A DNA stretch of 64,000 nucleotides from positions 1 through 64,000 of the forward strand of contig JBMZHG010000005.1 of assembly GCA_049616325.1 (NCBI GenBank), written 5' to 3'. This stretch comes from UBA11663 sp049616325 (lineage in GTDB: Bacteria; Bacteroidota; Bacteroidia; Flavobacteriales_D; Sanyastnellaceae). Shown here in pieces: positions 1-9,522 of the stretch (its first letter is position 1; each line of letters begins with the position of its first letter). The notes below the pieces were generated by a model. That model searched no databases. It was not told where the DNA came from and was given only the letters and a program-made list of their open reading frames with translations. The translations under genes and the position numbers were made by a program.

Positions 1-1063
1 CCTCCGGGGTGGGGACCGCCGGAGGGACATTGTTGGAAGGGGGTGCGCCCTTGTCGTCAAGCCAAACTTTCTTGGGCCCGGCTGCCGCGGCAGTAGAATC
101 GATTTCCTTGCCTTCAAATCCCGTGGCGATGACGGTAACGCAAAGGTCCTCGCCCAAGTCGGGGTCGGTGCCGTAGCCCCAGATGACTTCGGCGGTTTGG
201 CCTGCAGCGTCCTGAATGTGGTCTGTGATCTCCATGATCTCGTCCATCAGGATTTCCTCGGTGCCAAACGTGATGTTGAGGAGCACGAAGTTCGCGCCTG
301 TGATGTCGCTGTCGTTGAGCAACGGGCTCTCGAGCGCGTCGCTGACGGCCTTTTGAGCACGCCCTTGGCCAGACGCACTTCCCGATCCCATGATGGCTCG
401 ACCGCTGTTCCGCATGACGGTGTTGACGTCGTTCATGTCCACGTTGATTTCCCCGGTCAACGTGATGACCTCCGCGATGCCTTTGGCAGCGGTACAGAGA
501 ATTTGATCGGCGTTTGCAAACGCACTGCGGATGGTTTGGTTTCCAAAGAGCTCACGCAGCTTGTCGTTTCGAATGATGAGCAGGGTGTCGACGGCTTCGC
601 GCATGGCTTCGAGTCCTTCCGACGCTTGGGTGTTGCGTCGACGTCCTTCGAATTGGAAGGGCACCGTGACGATTCCCACCGTCAGAATGCCTCGTTCTTT
701 GCACGCTTGTGCGATGACCGGTGCGGCGCCGGTCCCCGTGCCGCCTCCCATGCCGGCGGTAACAAAGACCATGCTCGTGTCGCTTCCCAACAGCCCTGTG
801 ACTTCGTCCAGGCTTTCAATCGCGGCGTTCTTGCCGACTTCGGGCAAGGATCCCGCTCCCTGGCCTCCCGTCAACGTCGCGCCCAATTGCACCTTGCGCG
901 GAACGGGGCTGATGTCAAGCGCTTGGGCATCCGTGTTGCAGACGATGAAGTCCACACCGGTGATGCCTTGCTCGAACATGGTGTTTACGGCATTGGAACC
1001 GCCTCCACCGACACCGATGACTTTGATGGGGGAATTGGAAGATTGGGGAAGGTTGAATTGCAT
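1..1063 (-). CDS. ftsZ: Cell division GTPase FtsZ (3' end beyond window)
   Basis: Tubulin-like GTPase that polymerises into the cytokinetic ring at midcell. Translating from the ATG at 1063 gives an N-terminus starting MQFNLPQ, then the nucleotide-binding stretch IGVGGGGSNAV (about residues 16-26) and the tubulin signature GGGTGTG (about 106-112), followed by the T7-loop side of the GTPase domain. The frame stays open to base 1, about 354 residues, with a late VTVIATGF-type motif of the FtsZ C-terminal domain, so only the linker and C-terminal tail peptide are missing. It is the last gene seen in the dcw operon, 45 bases after ftsA; no promoter-like sequence is visible in that gap, so it is probably co-transcribed. 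Identification is essentially certain. Confidence 0.97.
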   Translation of the reverse strand, partial: MQFNLPQSSNSPIKVIGVGGGGSNAVNTMFEQGITGVDFIVCNTDAQALDISPVPRKVQLGATLTGGQGAGSLPEVGKNAAIESLDEVTGLLGSDTSMVFVTAGMGGGTGTGAAPVIAQACKERGILTVGIVTVPFQFEGRRRNTQASEGLEAMREAVDTLLIIRNDKLRELFGNQTIRSAFANADQILCTAAKGIAEVITLTGEINVDMNDVNTVMRNSGRAIMGSGSASGQGRAQKAVSDALESPLLNDSDITGANFVLLNITFGTEEILMDEIMEITDHIQDAAGQTAEVIWGYGTDPDLGEDLCVTVIATGFEGKEIDSTAAAAGPKKVWLDDKGAPPSNNVPPAVPTPE

Positions 1064-1108
1064 GGGATGGGGTTTGTCAGATTGGAAGGAGGGAGTGCAG
1101 GGGTGGCG

Positions 1109-2395
1109 TTAGACGTCTTCGGTTTCGAACCAGTTCTTGACGCTTTGCATGAATTTTTGGATGCCAATGTTGGGCAACGCGATGCGGTCGTTGCTGGGAG
1201 CTAGTGCCTGTTGGGATTTCGCGCGAATGCGGTCGTACCCTTTGATGACGAGTCCGACCCCGGTGGAGTAAGACGGAATGGACGTGTCTTCTGGCGCATT
1301 GGCAATGTGCTCGCCGGGGAAGCCCAAACGGCAATCCAACCCAGTCACGAATTGGAAAAGCTGGGTGACGTGCTTGAGTTGCGATCCTCCGCCCGTCAGC
1401 ACGATGCCGCCAATCAGTTGGTCACCGTATCCCGAGCTTCGGATTTCGTAGTGCACGTGCTCGATGATTTCCGTCATCCGTGCTTCGATGATTTGGGAGA
1501 GCGTTTTCAGCGCGATCTCCTTGGGTTTGCGTCCGGTAAGGCCGGGGATGCAAACGATTTCGTTCGATTTGGTTTCCTGCGACAAGGCGGAGCCAAACTT
1601 CTTTTTCAGTTGCTCCGCCTGACGCTTCATGATCTGGCACCCCTGGCGGATGTCGTCGCTGATGACGTTGCCGCCGAACGGAATGACGGCCGTGTGACGG
1701 ATGATGCCGTCCTGGAAGATGGCGATGTCGGTGGTGCCGCCGCCGATGTCGACGAGGGCGACGCCTGCTTCCTTTTCTTCCTCGGAGAGGACGGAAGCGG
1801 CGGAGGCGAGGGGCTCAAGAATGAGTTGGTCCACTTCGAGCCCGGCCTTGCGAATGCACTTGTAGATGTTCTGCGCAGCGGCCATTTGGCCTGTGATGAT
1901 GTGGAAGTTGGCTTCCAAACGAACGCCAGACATGCCGATGGGGTCCTTGATGCCTTGTTCGTTGTCGACGGTGAATTCCTGCGGAATGACATGGAGGATT
2001 TCTTCCCCGGGCTGCATGACGAGCTTGTGCATGTCCTCAATCAGCGCCTCGATGTCTGCTTGACTGATTTCCGCCTCCAAATTTTCTCGGGTGATGAGTC
2101 CGCGGTGCTGCAAGCTTTTGATGTGCTGGCCGGCGATGCCGACGTTGACAAGGCGGATTTGGGCTCCGACTTTTTGCTCGGCTTCCTGAACCGCCTGCTG
2201 GATGGACGCCACTGTTCTGTCGATGTTGGCCACCACGCCTCGCGACACACCTACCGATTCGCTGCGTCCGTAGCCGAGCAATTCAATTTTGCCAAACTCG
2301 TTTTTTTGGCCAATGAAGCATGCGATTTTCGTCGTTCCGATGTCGAGGCCGACGACGATTTCTTCGGCGTTTTGGGGAAGTTGGTTGTCCATCAT
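1109..2395 (-). CDS. ftsA: Cell division protein FtsA
   Basis: Actin-like ATPase that tethers FtsZ filaments to the inner membrane and recruits later division proteins. The 428-residue product shows the phosphate-1 motif GLDIGTTK (about residues 16-23), the second phosphate motif VDIGGGTTD in the middle and the adenosine motif LTGGGSQL in the last third. It ends in an amphipathic-looking segment (IGIQKFMQSVKNWF) that fits the membrane-targeting helix of the family. The start at 2395 overlaps the ftsQ stop by 4 bases (ATGA), implying translational coupling. Followed by ftsZ, the normal order in the dcw cluster. Confidence 0.97.
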   Translation of the reverse strand: MMDNQLPQNAEEIVVGLDIGTTKIACFIGQKNEFGKIELLGYGRSESVGVSRGVVANIDRTVASIQQAVQEAEQKVGAQIRLVNVGIAGQHIKSLQHRGLITRENLEAEISQADIEALIEDMHKLVMQPGEEILHVIPQEFTVDNEQGIKDPIGMSGVRLEANFHIITGQMAAAQNIYKCIRKAGLEVDQLILEPLASAASVLSEEEKEAGVALVDIGGGTTDIAIFQDGIIRHTAVIPFGGNVISDDIRQGCQIMKRQAEQLKKKFGSALSQETKSNEIVCIPGLTGRKPKEIALKTLSQIIEARMTEIIEHVHYEIRSSGYGDQLIGGIVLTGGGSQLKHVTQLFQFVTGLDCRLGFPGEHIANAPEDTSIPSYSTGVGLVIKGYDRIRAKSQQALAPSNDRIALPNIGIQKFMQSVKNWFETEDV

Positions 2396-3108
2396 GGGTA
2401 GCGTTGTGCGATTACTTGGTCGCGGTAGGTGAGGTCAATGCGTTTGAAGTTTCTGAGGTTTCCACGTTGAACGTGGGCCCGGTAGAAAGCAAGGAGGTTG
2501 CGTTTTTTGTGGGCCGTCTCGTTCGCGTCCCCGAGAACAATTTCGTGGCCGGCCAAGCGGGGATGCAGCACGAGTTCGCCGTTGGCGTTCATGGACAGCT
2601 GGTCGGTCAACGCATTCCAAAACGCGTCTCCCTGGGTGGCTTTGACAAACCGGTAGCCTTGGGTGGCCTGGGTCTCACGAGCGACATGCATGACGGGAAT
2701 GTGCGGCGTGAAGTGGGAGTCCAAATCCATGCGCCGTCCGTCCTCATCGAGGTAGTAATCGGCGCCGCCCTTCACGTGGACGCGCATCACGGGATGACGT
2801 TGCCAAACGTCGATGTGCAGCACCCCGTCCATGGTGGGGTAGACTTCTGCGTGTTGGCAAGGCCCGATGGCCTTGAGGTGGTTCACGACCGATTGAAGGT
2901 CCACGTCCGCCATCAATTCTCCTTCAAGGCGGGTGGTCCCGAGCTGCGATTGAATGCGGCTCGCGTCCAAGAACGTGGCCGCTTGTTCGTCGAGCACACG
3001 GATCTTCACTCCCGCCACGCGACGTCCCGAGGCTTCCACGGAGGCAAAGCCGAGCACTGCTCCAAGGGCGGCAAGGACGAGAGTTGTGCTGAAAATGCGT
3101 GCAATCAT
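2392..3108 (-). CDS. ftsQ: Cell division protein FtsQ/DivIB
   Basis: Bitopic divisome protein that links early FtsZ-associated proteins to the septal synthase FtsWI. The 238-residue product has one N-terminal hydrophobic segment (about residues 5-25, IFSTTLVLAALGAVLGFASV) followed by a periplasmic region with a POTRA-like beginning and a beta-rich second domain, as in FtsQ. Primary sequence conservation in this family is low, so the call rests on topology, size and position between murC and ftsA. It overlaps both neighbours by 4 bases. Confidence 0.88.
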   Translation of the reverse strand: MIARIFSTTLVLAALGAVLGFASVEASGRRVAGVKIRVLDEQAATFLDASRIQSQLGTTRLEGELMADVDLQSVVNHLKAIGPCQHAEVYPTMDGVLHIDVWQRHPVMRVHVKGGADYYLDEDGRRMDLDSHFTPHIPVMHVARETQATQGYRFVKATQGDAFWNALTDQLSMNANGELVLHPRLAGHEIVLGDANETAHKKRNLLAFYRAHVQRGNLRNFKRIDLTYRDQVIAQRYP

Positions 3109-4535
3109 GACTTCTGTTCCAGGCGGTCCTGCATGTGCTGGAGGGCTTGGGGAACAAGGCGATCGATGTCGCCTGCGCCTGCCGTTACCAGCACGTCAAC
3201 AGGACATGCCTTCAAGGAACCGAAGATGGAATCGGAAGTCGAAAGATGCTTGTGGGTGCCCGAGATGTTATCAAACAACCATTGTGCATCAACCCCCGGG
3301 ATAGGAGCTTCTCGGGCGGGGTAAATGGGAAGCAAAAAAAGTTGATCCACCATGCCCAAAACACGTGCGAAATCGTCCCCAAAGTCCCGCGTTCGCGAAT
3401 ACAAGTGCGGCTGAAAAATCAAGGTGATTTCACGTTGGGGCCACCGTTCTCGAACGGCCTCGAGCAACGCCGACAATTCGGTAGGGTGGTGGGCATAGTC
3501 GTCCACGTAAACGGCGTTTTCCGTGTCGAGGTGCACGTCCATGCGTCGCTTGACGCCGCCGTAGTTGGCCACGATCTCGGCCAAAATCGGCGTTTCGACT
3601 CCCGCGTGGCGGGCGAGGGCCGCCGCCACGAGGGCGTTGGCCGTGTTGTGCTTGCCAGGCATGGCGGGGCGCACTGTGAATTCTGTTGGCGCGGTGCCGT
3701 TGTGGTTGCGGAGTCTTCGGCCGAGGGTGAACCGGACCTCGCCGTTTCTTGAAACTACGGCGAGGTGGTTCACCTCGGCCGGCACGTCCTCGCCCTCACG
3801 GCACACTGCAAACCGCTCAATGCGGGGCCCAGACGCGGTGCCGGATCCGGAACCTGGCCACGCAAGGCCGTGCGGAAGAAGCAGGGTGTTCGTCACCTGA
3901 GACCCAAACTGTTCGAACGCCTCGCGAAATGCGTCCTCTGTGCCGTAGACGTCGAGGTGGTCCGGTTCGAGGTTGGTGACGGCGGCGAACTCGGGGTGAA
4001 GGTGGTGAAAGCTTCGGTCGAATTCGTCCGCTTCGACCACGTGCCACGTGGCGCCTTCGCGGGTCGCGTAGTTGGTGCCGGTCTTGGCATCGACGCCTCC
4101 GAGAAATGCGTGACAGCCTTCTTTCGTGGCGTCGAGCATGGCTGCAAGCCAGCTCGAAGTGGTGGTTTTGCCGTGGGTTCCCGCCACGGCGAGGGTGGGG
4201 CAGTTCCGGGTGATTTGTCCCAACATCTCGGCACGCTTCACCGGGTTGTGGCCTTGCGAAATGAAGTGCCTGAAAAGCGGCAAGTCCTTCGGTACTGCGG
4301 GAGTCCAAACCACCGTCAACGTCCCCTCGTCTGCGTGGCGGGCCCACGCCGGCAAGTCTTCAGGTCGAGGGGAGTGCGTAACGGCAATTCCTTCGCGTTC
4401 AAGCGATTCAAGCAGGGGTGAGGGAGTCAGGTCGTACCCGGCCACGACGTGACCCAGACGGTGCAGGTGCCGGGCCAGGGCACTCATGCCAATGCCACCA
4501 ATACCCAGGAAGAACACGTGCTTGGCGGCGGACAT
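3105..4535 (-). CDS. murC: UDP-N-acetylmuramate--L-alanine ligase MurC
   Basis: Cytoplasmic ATP-dependent Mur ligase that adds L-alanine to UDP-MurNAc, the first amino acid of the peptidoglycan stem. The 476-residue product starts with the Rossmann-like motif GIGGIGMSALA (about residues 11-21), has the P-loop GTHGKTTT (119-126), and the central-domain stretch YVDDYAHHPTE typical of MurC. Length is normal for the family. It lies 3 bases after murG and overlaps ftsQ by 4 bases, so it is part of a single tightly coupled operon. Confidence 0.97.
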   Translation of the reverse strand: MSAAKHVFFLGIGGIGMSALARHLHRLGHVVAGYDLTPSPLLESLEREGIAVTHSPRPEDLPAWARHADEGTLTVVWTPAVPKDLPLFRHFISQGHNPVKRAEMLGQITRNCPTLAVAGTHGKTTTSSWLAAMLDATKEGCHAFLGGVDAKTGTNYATREGATWHVVEADEFDRSFHHLHPEFAAVTNLEPDHLDVYGTEDAFREAFEQFGSQVTNTLLLPHGLAWPGSGSGTASGPRIERFAVCREGEDVPAEVNHLAVVSRNGEVRFTLGRRLRNHNGTAPTEFTVRPAMPGKHNTANALVAAALARHAGVETPILAEIVANYGGVKRRMDVHLDTENAVYVDDYAHHPTELSALLEAVRERWPQREITLIFQPHLYSRTRDFGDDFARVLGMVDQLFLLPIYPAREAPIPGVDAQWLFDNISGTHKHLSTSDSIFGSLKACPVDVLVTAGAGDIDRLVPQALQHMQDRLEQKS

Positions 4536-4538
4536 GGT

Positions 4539-5666
4539 TCAGGCGAGAAGGGATTCAAGTTCGTCCACCACGGCGCGGGCGGCTTCGGGCTTGGCCGCGT
4601 GTTTCATCGCTTGGCCCATGTCAGCGCAGCGGTCGGGGTCGTTCAGAAGTGCGTTGAGGTGATGCCCAAGTTTTTCGCGCACCTCCGCGTCGGCCAGGAG
4701 CACAGCGCCGCCAAGGTCCGTCAAGCTCCGGGCGTTGTGCGTTTGGTGGTCCTCCGCAACGTGGGGAGAGGGGACCAGGATCGACGGTTTGCCCACAAGG
4801 GCAAGTTCGGCGATGGACATGGCGCCGGCACGCGAGGCGATGAGGGTGGAGGCGCGGTACGCGAAGTCCATGCGGTCGATGAACCCGGAGTACACCACCC
4901 CGTCACAGGGGTGGGCCTTCAGCCAGGCACTGCACGACGTCTCGAACCGCGCGCCACATTGCCACAGCACTTGATAGCCGCGCTCCGACATCCTTGGTTG
5001 CTTGCTCAAAATGGCCTGCACGGCTTCGTTCATGGATTGCGCTCCCAAACTTCCTCCCATGACGAACACCACAGGTTTGTCCTGGGTCAATCCCCAATGG
5101 GCGAGGGCTTCTTCGCGACTTCCACTGGCGTCCGAGGCCAAATCGCAGACGTGAGCTCGCAGCGGATTCCCGGTCTCAACAATGCGGTCCGCAGGGAAAA
5201 ACCGATCCAAACCCGGCAGCCCCGCGCAAATGCGGTTGACTCGTTTGGCGAGCAATTTGTTGGTGATTCCTGGGTAGCTGTTTTGTTCTTGAATCAGCGT
5301 CGGAATGCCCTTTCGAACGGCCTGGTCGAGCAGCGGGCCACTGGCAAATCCCCCCACGCCAACCACCACTTGGGGCGTGTGCTTTCTCAAAAGACGTCGT
5401 GCTTTGAAGAGGCTGCTGACGAGTTTGAAGGGGAAGGTGAGGTTGCGCGTGCTTGTGAGTGACCGGTCGATTCCGCTGATCCAAAGCCCGTCAATGGGGT
5501 ACCCTGCCGCGGGAACCTTTTCCATTTCCATCCGGCCCAGGGCGCCGACAAAGTGAATGTGCGCCTCGGGGTTGCGCCGCTTGATTTCGTCTGCGATGGC
5601 CAACGCCGGGTGGATGTGGCCACCCGTGCCACCGCCTGAAATCATCACGTTGTTCAAACGGGCCAT
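4539..5666 (-). CDS. murG: UDP-GlcNAc--lipid I N-acetylglucosaminyltransferase MurG
   Basis: Peripheral inner-membrane glycosyltransferase that adds GlcNAc to lipid I to make lipid II. The 375-residue product begins MARLNNVMISGGGTGGH; the GGGTGGH motif (residues 11-17) is the lipid-acceptor glycine loop of MurG. Further motifs are GVGGFASGP, QEQNSYPG and the C-terminal donor site SRAGAMSIAEL. The ATG at 5666 shares one base with the ftsW stop (TGATG). The reading frame stays open far upstream, but that extension lies antiphase inside ftsW and has no family similarity, so the start at 5666 is preferred. Confidence 0.96.
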   Translation of the reverse strand: MARLNNVMISGGGTGGHIHPALAIADEIKRRNPEAHIHFVGALGRMEMEKVPAAGYPIDGLWISGIDRSLTSTRNLTFPFKLVSSLFKARRLLRKHTPQVVVGVGGFASGPLLDQAVRKGIPTLIQEQNSYPGITNKLLAKRVNRICAGLPGLDRFFPADRIVETGNPLRAHVCDLASDASGSREEALAHWGLTQDKPVVFVMGGSLGAQSMNEAVQAILSKQPRMSERGYQVLWQCGARFETSCSAWLKAHPCDGVVYSGFIDRMDFAYRASTLIASRAGAMSIAELALVGKPSILVPSPHVAEDHQTHNARSLTDLGGAVLLADAEVREKLGHHLNALLNDPDRCADMGQAMKHAAKPEAARAVVDELESLLA

Positions 5667-6868
5667 CAGGTCAAAGAATTGGCCCCGGTCGACGGGGCGG
5701 TTCCGGGGCTTTCGTTTTGGACAACCCGCGTGACGGCGAGCATCATGCCGATGGAAAGGCAGGTGAACAGAAGCGATGTGCCCCCGTAACTCACCAGCGG
5801 CAGCGGCTGTCCCGTGGTGGGGAAAAGACGAACCGACACCCCCATGTTGACCAGCGCTTGCACGGTGATCATGAGTCCGAGCCCCAAGACGAGGTTTCGC
5901 CCAAACAAGGACTCGCATTTGATGGCTGTCCTTGAGGCTCTGAACAGCAAGGCCAAATACAGGAGCACCAACCCAAGCCCGCCTAATATTGCCCCCCATT
6001 CCTCCACGATGAAGGCAAAGATCATGTCGGAATAGGGGTGGGGCAGAAAGTTTCGAGACGTGCCGGAAGCGGGACCGTGCGGGAACAACCCTCCCCGGTG
6101 AATCGCAATTTGAGCGAGCTCGATTTGGTAGTCTTCGGCACTGGCCGTCCCGGTGTTGCCCGACGCAAATCCCGCGAAGCTTTCGAGGCGGCTGGCCCAC
6201 GTTCCGAAGCGCGGCAGCGCCTCGGGCGCTGCTTTGCCAATTCCGTAGAGCAAGCCCAAGCCTCCCAGGCCCAACACGCCGATTCGAAGCATGTGTCTCC
6301 ACGGCAATCCTCCAACGAAGAGCATGGCGACACAGACGGCGGCAAGCATTGCCGCGGTGGAAAAATCGGAGGGCAGGATGAGCGCGCAGACAAGAGCAAT
6401 GCCCCCAAGGATGGGCGCAAGTCCCTGCCAAACGTCGTCCAGGACATTCGCCCGGACTTGCAATTGCCGCGCCACCCAGAGCACGAGGGCGAGCTTGGCA
6501 AAGTCGGACGTTTGGACGGTCAGTCCGATGAAGGGAATCTTGATCCAGCGGCGCGCGTCGTTGATGTCCGTCCCAAACAGGAGCGTGAACACCAAGGCCG
6601 CGATGGCCAAGGCGAGCAGGACGTTGGCCAACTTCCCGAAGTACTTGAAGTGAATTCGATGGACCCCAAACATGACGACCCACCCGCCCGCCAACAACGC
6701 GGCCTGCTTGAAAAGGAATTTGGCGCTGTTGCCGTCGGCTTTGTACGCGAGCGTGCTGATGGCGCTGTACACCGTGACCAACGAGGCCAGGGTCAGCACC
6801 AGAGCGATGGCCCAAAGCACGCGGTCGCCTTCCAACCGCTGCCGAATGCCGGCGAGGAGTTCGTTCAT
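5666..6868 (-). CDS. ftsW: SEDS-family septal peptidoglycan polymerase FtsW
   Basis: Polytopic membrane glycosyltransferase that polymerises lipid II at the septum together with the transpeptidase FtsI. The 400-residue product (start MNELLAGIRQ, ATG at 6868) contains about ten hydrophobic segments, the SEDS region with TDINDARRWIKI, and the late motif near GQPLPLVSYGGTSLL that is diagnostic for FtsW/RodA/SpoVE. The open frame extends further upstream into murD, but the 17-base spacing after the murD stop and the family N-terminus support this start. Position between murD and murG argues for FtsW rather than RodA. Confidence 0.95.
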   Translation of the reverse strand: MNELLAGIRQRLEGDRVLWAIALVLTLASLVTVYSAISTLAYKADGNSAKFLFKQAALLAGGWVVMFGVHRIHFKYFGKLANVLLALAIAALVFTLLFGTDINDARRWIKIPFIGLTVQTSDFAKLALVLWVARQLQVRANVLDDVWQGLAPILGGIALVCALILPSDFSTAAMLAAVCVAMLFVGGLPWRHMLRIGVLGLGGLGLLYGIGKAAPEALPRFGTWASRLESFAGFASGNTGTASAEDYQIELAQIAIHRGGLFPHGPASGTSRNFLPHPYSDMIFAFIVEEWGAILGGLGLVLLYLALLFRASRTAIKCESLFGRNLVLGLGLMITVQALVNMGVSVRLFPTTGQPLPLVSYGGTSLLFTCLSIGMMLAVTRVVQNESPGTAPSTGANSLT

Positions 6869-6885
6869 TTCAATGTCTCGTGGGG

Positions 6886-8286
6886 TCAGAGGCGACGGAC
6901 GGCCGCTTTGAACGCGCGTCCGCGCTGCTCGTAGCTGCCAAACAGATCGAAGCTCGCGCACGCGGGTGACAAGAGCGCGGTGTCTCCGGGCACGCCCAGT
7001 TCGTAGGCCTTGGCCACGGCTTCCTCGGCGGAGCTGACGTCCCAGCTGCTTTCGACGAGTTCGTCGAAGGCGGCATGCAAGGGCGCGTTGTTTTTGCCCA
7101 TGCAAATCATGTGCTTGACTTTGTCGCGGACCAAGGGCACGAGCGTGCTGTAGTCGTTGCCTTTGTCGATGCCGCCGGCAATCCAAATGACAGGTGCATT
7201 TGCGCATTCCAAGGCGTACCACACGCTGTTGACGTTGGTGGCTTTGGAGTCGTTGATGAACGTGATGCCGTTCACTTCTTGCACGAATTCCAGGCGGTGC
7301 TCGACGCCTTCAAAGCTTTGCAGGCTCTCGCGAATGCCTTCTTTGCGCAAGTCTAAAATGCGGCCGGTCATGCCCGCGGCCATCGAGTTGAAGAGGTTGT
7401 GTTTCCCCTGCATGGCCAGTTTTTGGATGGTCATAGAAAAAGAATTGAAATGTTGGAGGATGAATTGTGAATTGTCGTTGGAATCCAAACCCCCGCCACG
7501 TCCGTTCCGCATCACCTCGTCGAGGGTGCGTTCGGCAGTCAGGGGGTGGAGGGTCGCGCGGGATCCCGTGGCCTCGAGCATGCGCTCGGTCCACGGGCAG
7601 TCCGCGTTGTAGATCAGGTGATGTTCCTCGGTTTGGGAGGCGGTGATGCGCCACTTCGACGCGGCGTAATTCGACATCTCGTACCCGTACCGGTCCAAGT
7701 GGTCGGGGGTGATGTTCAACAGGACGGCGATGTCCGGGCTGAACGTCGAGGTGCCGTCGAGCTGGAAGCTGCTCACCTCGATGACCGTGGCTTGCGCTGG
7801 CCCTTCGTTTCGGGTCAGGCGCTCGGACAGCCGTCGTGCCCAGCTCGTGCCAATGTTGCCCACGCAGTCGACGTCCCATCCTTCGTGGCGAAGCATGTGG
7901 TCGATCATCGACGTGGTGGTCGTTTTGCCGTTGGCGCCGGTGACGGCCACGACCGGATTGGCGTGTCCGAGCGCCCGGTGCGCGCGCGCCGCGTATTCGA
8001 TTTCGCTGACGACCTCGCATCCGCGTTCCCGGCACGCCTTCACGACCGGGGCGTTCTCTGGGATGCCTGGGCTCTTCACCACGGTTGGCACGTCTGGCCA
8101 GGACTCCATGCGGTGCCCCCCGATCTCGAAATCGATGCCGGCGCTCTGCAATTCAGCCACGCCCGGTCCTTTCCCTTCCCCCGCGTCGCTGACCAGCGCG
8201 CGCGCGCCGAGCGACTTCGCCAAAAGGGCGGAGCCTACGCCGCTTTCGCCGGCGCCGAGCACGAGGATGGGGTCAGTGAGGTTCAT
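6886..8286 (-). CDS. murD: UDP-N-acetylmuramoylalanine--D-glutamate ligase MurD
   Basis: Cytoplasmic Mur ligase that adds D-glutamate to UDP-MurNAc-L-Ala. The 466-residue product has the N-terminal dinucleotide-like motif VLGAGESGVG (about residues 9-18), KSPGIP, the ATP P-loop TGANGKTTT (116-124), the central motif LNITPDHLDRY and the C-terminal INDSKATN and LLSPACASFDLF motifs that are specific to MurD. Sits 27 bases after mraY and 17 bases before ftsW in the dcw operon. Confidence 0.97.
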   Translation of the reverse strand: MNLTDPILVLGAGESGVGSALLAKSLGARALVSDAGEGKGPGVAELQSAGIDFEIGGHRMESWPDVPTVVKSPGIPENAPVVKACRERGCEVVSEIEYAARAHRALGHANPVVAVTGANGKTTTTSMIDHMLRHEGWDVDCVGNIGTSWARRLSERLTRNEGPAQATVIEVSSFQLDGTSTFSPDIAVLLNITPDHLDRYGYEMSNYAASKWRITASQTEEHHLIYNADCPWTERMLEATGSRATLHPLTAERTLDEVMRNGRGGGLDSNDNSQFILQHFNSFSMTIQKLAMQGKHNLFNSMAAGMTGRILDLRKEGIRESLQSFEGVEHRLEFVQEVNGITFINDSKATNVNSVWYALECANAPVIWIAGGIDKGNDYSTLVPLVRDKVKHMICMGKNNAPLHAAFDELVESSWDVSSAEEAVAKAYELGVPGDTALLSPACASFDLFGSYEQRGRAFKAAVRRL

Positions 8287-8313
8287 GGGACAGGTTGAGG
8301 AGGGGTTGCAGGG

Positions 8314-9504
8314 TTAGCGGACTTTAAGTGTGACGATGGTGATGACGGCGAGGAGGATGCCGACAATCCAAAACCGCGCAGTGATCTTGGATTCGGGCAT
8401 GTTTTGTTTCTGGTAGTGGTGGTGAAGGGGCGCCATGAGGAACACGCGTCGTCCTTCGCCGTACTTCTTTTTGGTGTAGCGGAACCACCCCACTTGAATC
8501 ACCACGCTGAGGTTTTCGAGGAGGAAAATCCCGCAGAGCACAGGGATGAGAAGTTCCTTGCGAATGGCGATGGCGAACGTGGCGATGATGCCGCCTAGGG
8601 CGAGCGAGCCGGTGTCGCCCATGAAGACTTGGGCGGGGAAGGCGTTGTACCACAGGAACGCGATGCACGCCCCCACGAACGCTGCGATGAACACCACCAG
8701 CTCTTCGGAGCCCGGGATGTACATGATGCTGAGGTAGTCGGCAATGACGGTGTTGGAGCTGACGTACGCGAGGACCGCGAGCGCCATGCCCACGATGGCG
8801 CTGGTGCCGGTGGCCAGGCCGTCAATGCCGTCCGTGAGGTTGGCGCCGTTGCTGACGGCGGTCACGATGAGGATGACAAGCGGGATGAACACGATCCACA
8901 CGTGCTGTGCGGCGTCGTGGATGAGCCACGACAACAACCACGTGTAGTCGAAGTGGTTGTCCTTGATGAAGGGGATGGTCGTGGCCGTGGACCGCACCGT
9001 GGTCCAGGTCCCGTCGGCCGCCAATTCTTTGATGGCGATGTCCGGATGCCAAATCATCGCCGCCCCCAAAATCACGCCCATGCCGACCTGCCCAATGACC
9101 TTGAACCGTCCGGCAAGGCCTTCTTTGTTCTTCTTGAACACCTTGATGTAGTCGTCGATGAACCCAATGGTCCCGAGCCACACGGTGGCGAGAATCATGA
9201 GCTGCGTGTAGACGTTGGTGAGGTCGGCGAACAAAAGGGTAGGCAACAGGATGGCCGCGAGAATGATGAGGCCGCCCATGGTGGGGGTGCCTTGCTTGTT
9301 CATTTGGCCTTCGAGTCCGAGGTCACGGACGATTTCGCCCACTTGCTTCAGTTGCAGGCGTTCGATGATGCGCTTGCCAAACAAAATCCCCACCACCAGG
9401 GACGTCATGAGGCTCATTCCCGCACGGAACGAGACGAAGCTGAACAGGCCGGCGCCAGGCAGGTCGTACATCTCGCGGAGGTGGGTGAAGAGGTGGTAGA
9501 GCAT
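8314..9504 (-). CDS. mraY: Phospho-N-acetylmuramoyl-pentapeptide transferase MraY
   Basis: Integral inner-membrane enzyme that transfers phospho-MurNAc-pentapeptide to undecaprenyl phosphate, forming lipid I. The 396-residue product has about ten transmembrane segments, the cytoplasmic loop with the paired-aspartate motif GFIDDYIKV, NLTDGIDGLA (magnesium/nucleotide site), FMGDTGSLALGG and the histidine-rich MAPLHHHYQ loop. All are family signatures. Slightly longer than E. coli MraY, which fits the Bacteroidota form. It lies 18 bases after murE. Confidence 0.97.
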   Translation of the reverse strand: MLYHLFTHLREMYDLPGAGLFSFVSFRAGMSLMTSLVVGILFGKRIIERLQLKQVGEIVRDLGLEGQMNKQGTPTMGGLIILAAILLPTLLFADLTNVYTQLMILATVWLGTIGFIDDYIKVFKKNKEGLAGRFKVIGQVGMGVILGAAMIWHPDIAIKELAADGTWTTVRSTATTIPFIKDNHFDYTWLLSWLIHDAAQHVWIVFIPLVILIVTAVSNGANLTDGIDGLATGTSAIVGMALAVLAYVSSNTVIADYLSIMYIPGSEELVVFIAAFVGACIAFLWYNAFPAQVFMGDTGSLALGGIIATFAIAIRKELLIPVLCGIFLLENLSVVIQVGWFRYTKKKYGEGRRVFLMAPLHHHYQKQNMPESKITARFWIVGILLAVITIVTLKVR

Positions 9505-9522
9505 GGTCTTGGGTCGTCAGGT

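Noticed and set aside
5667..6815. Possible N-terminal extension of murG to more than 700 residues
   Set aside because: The extension lies antiphase inside ftsW and has no similarity; the GGGTGGH-bearing start at 5666 is canonical and overlaps the ftsW stop by one base.
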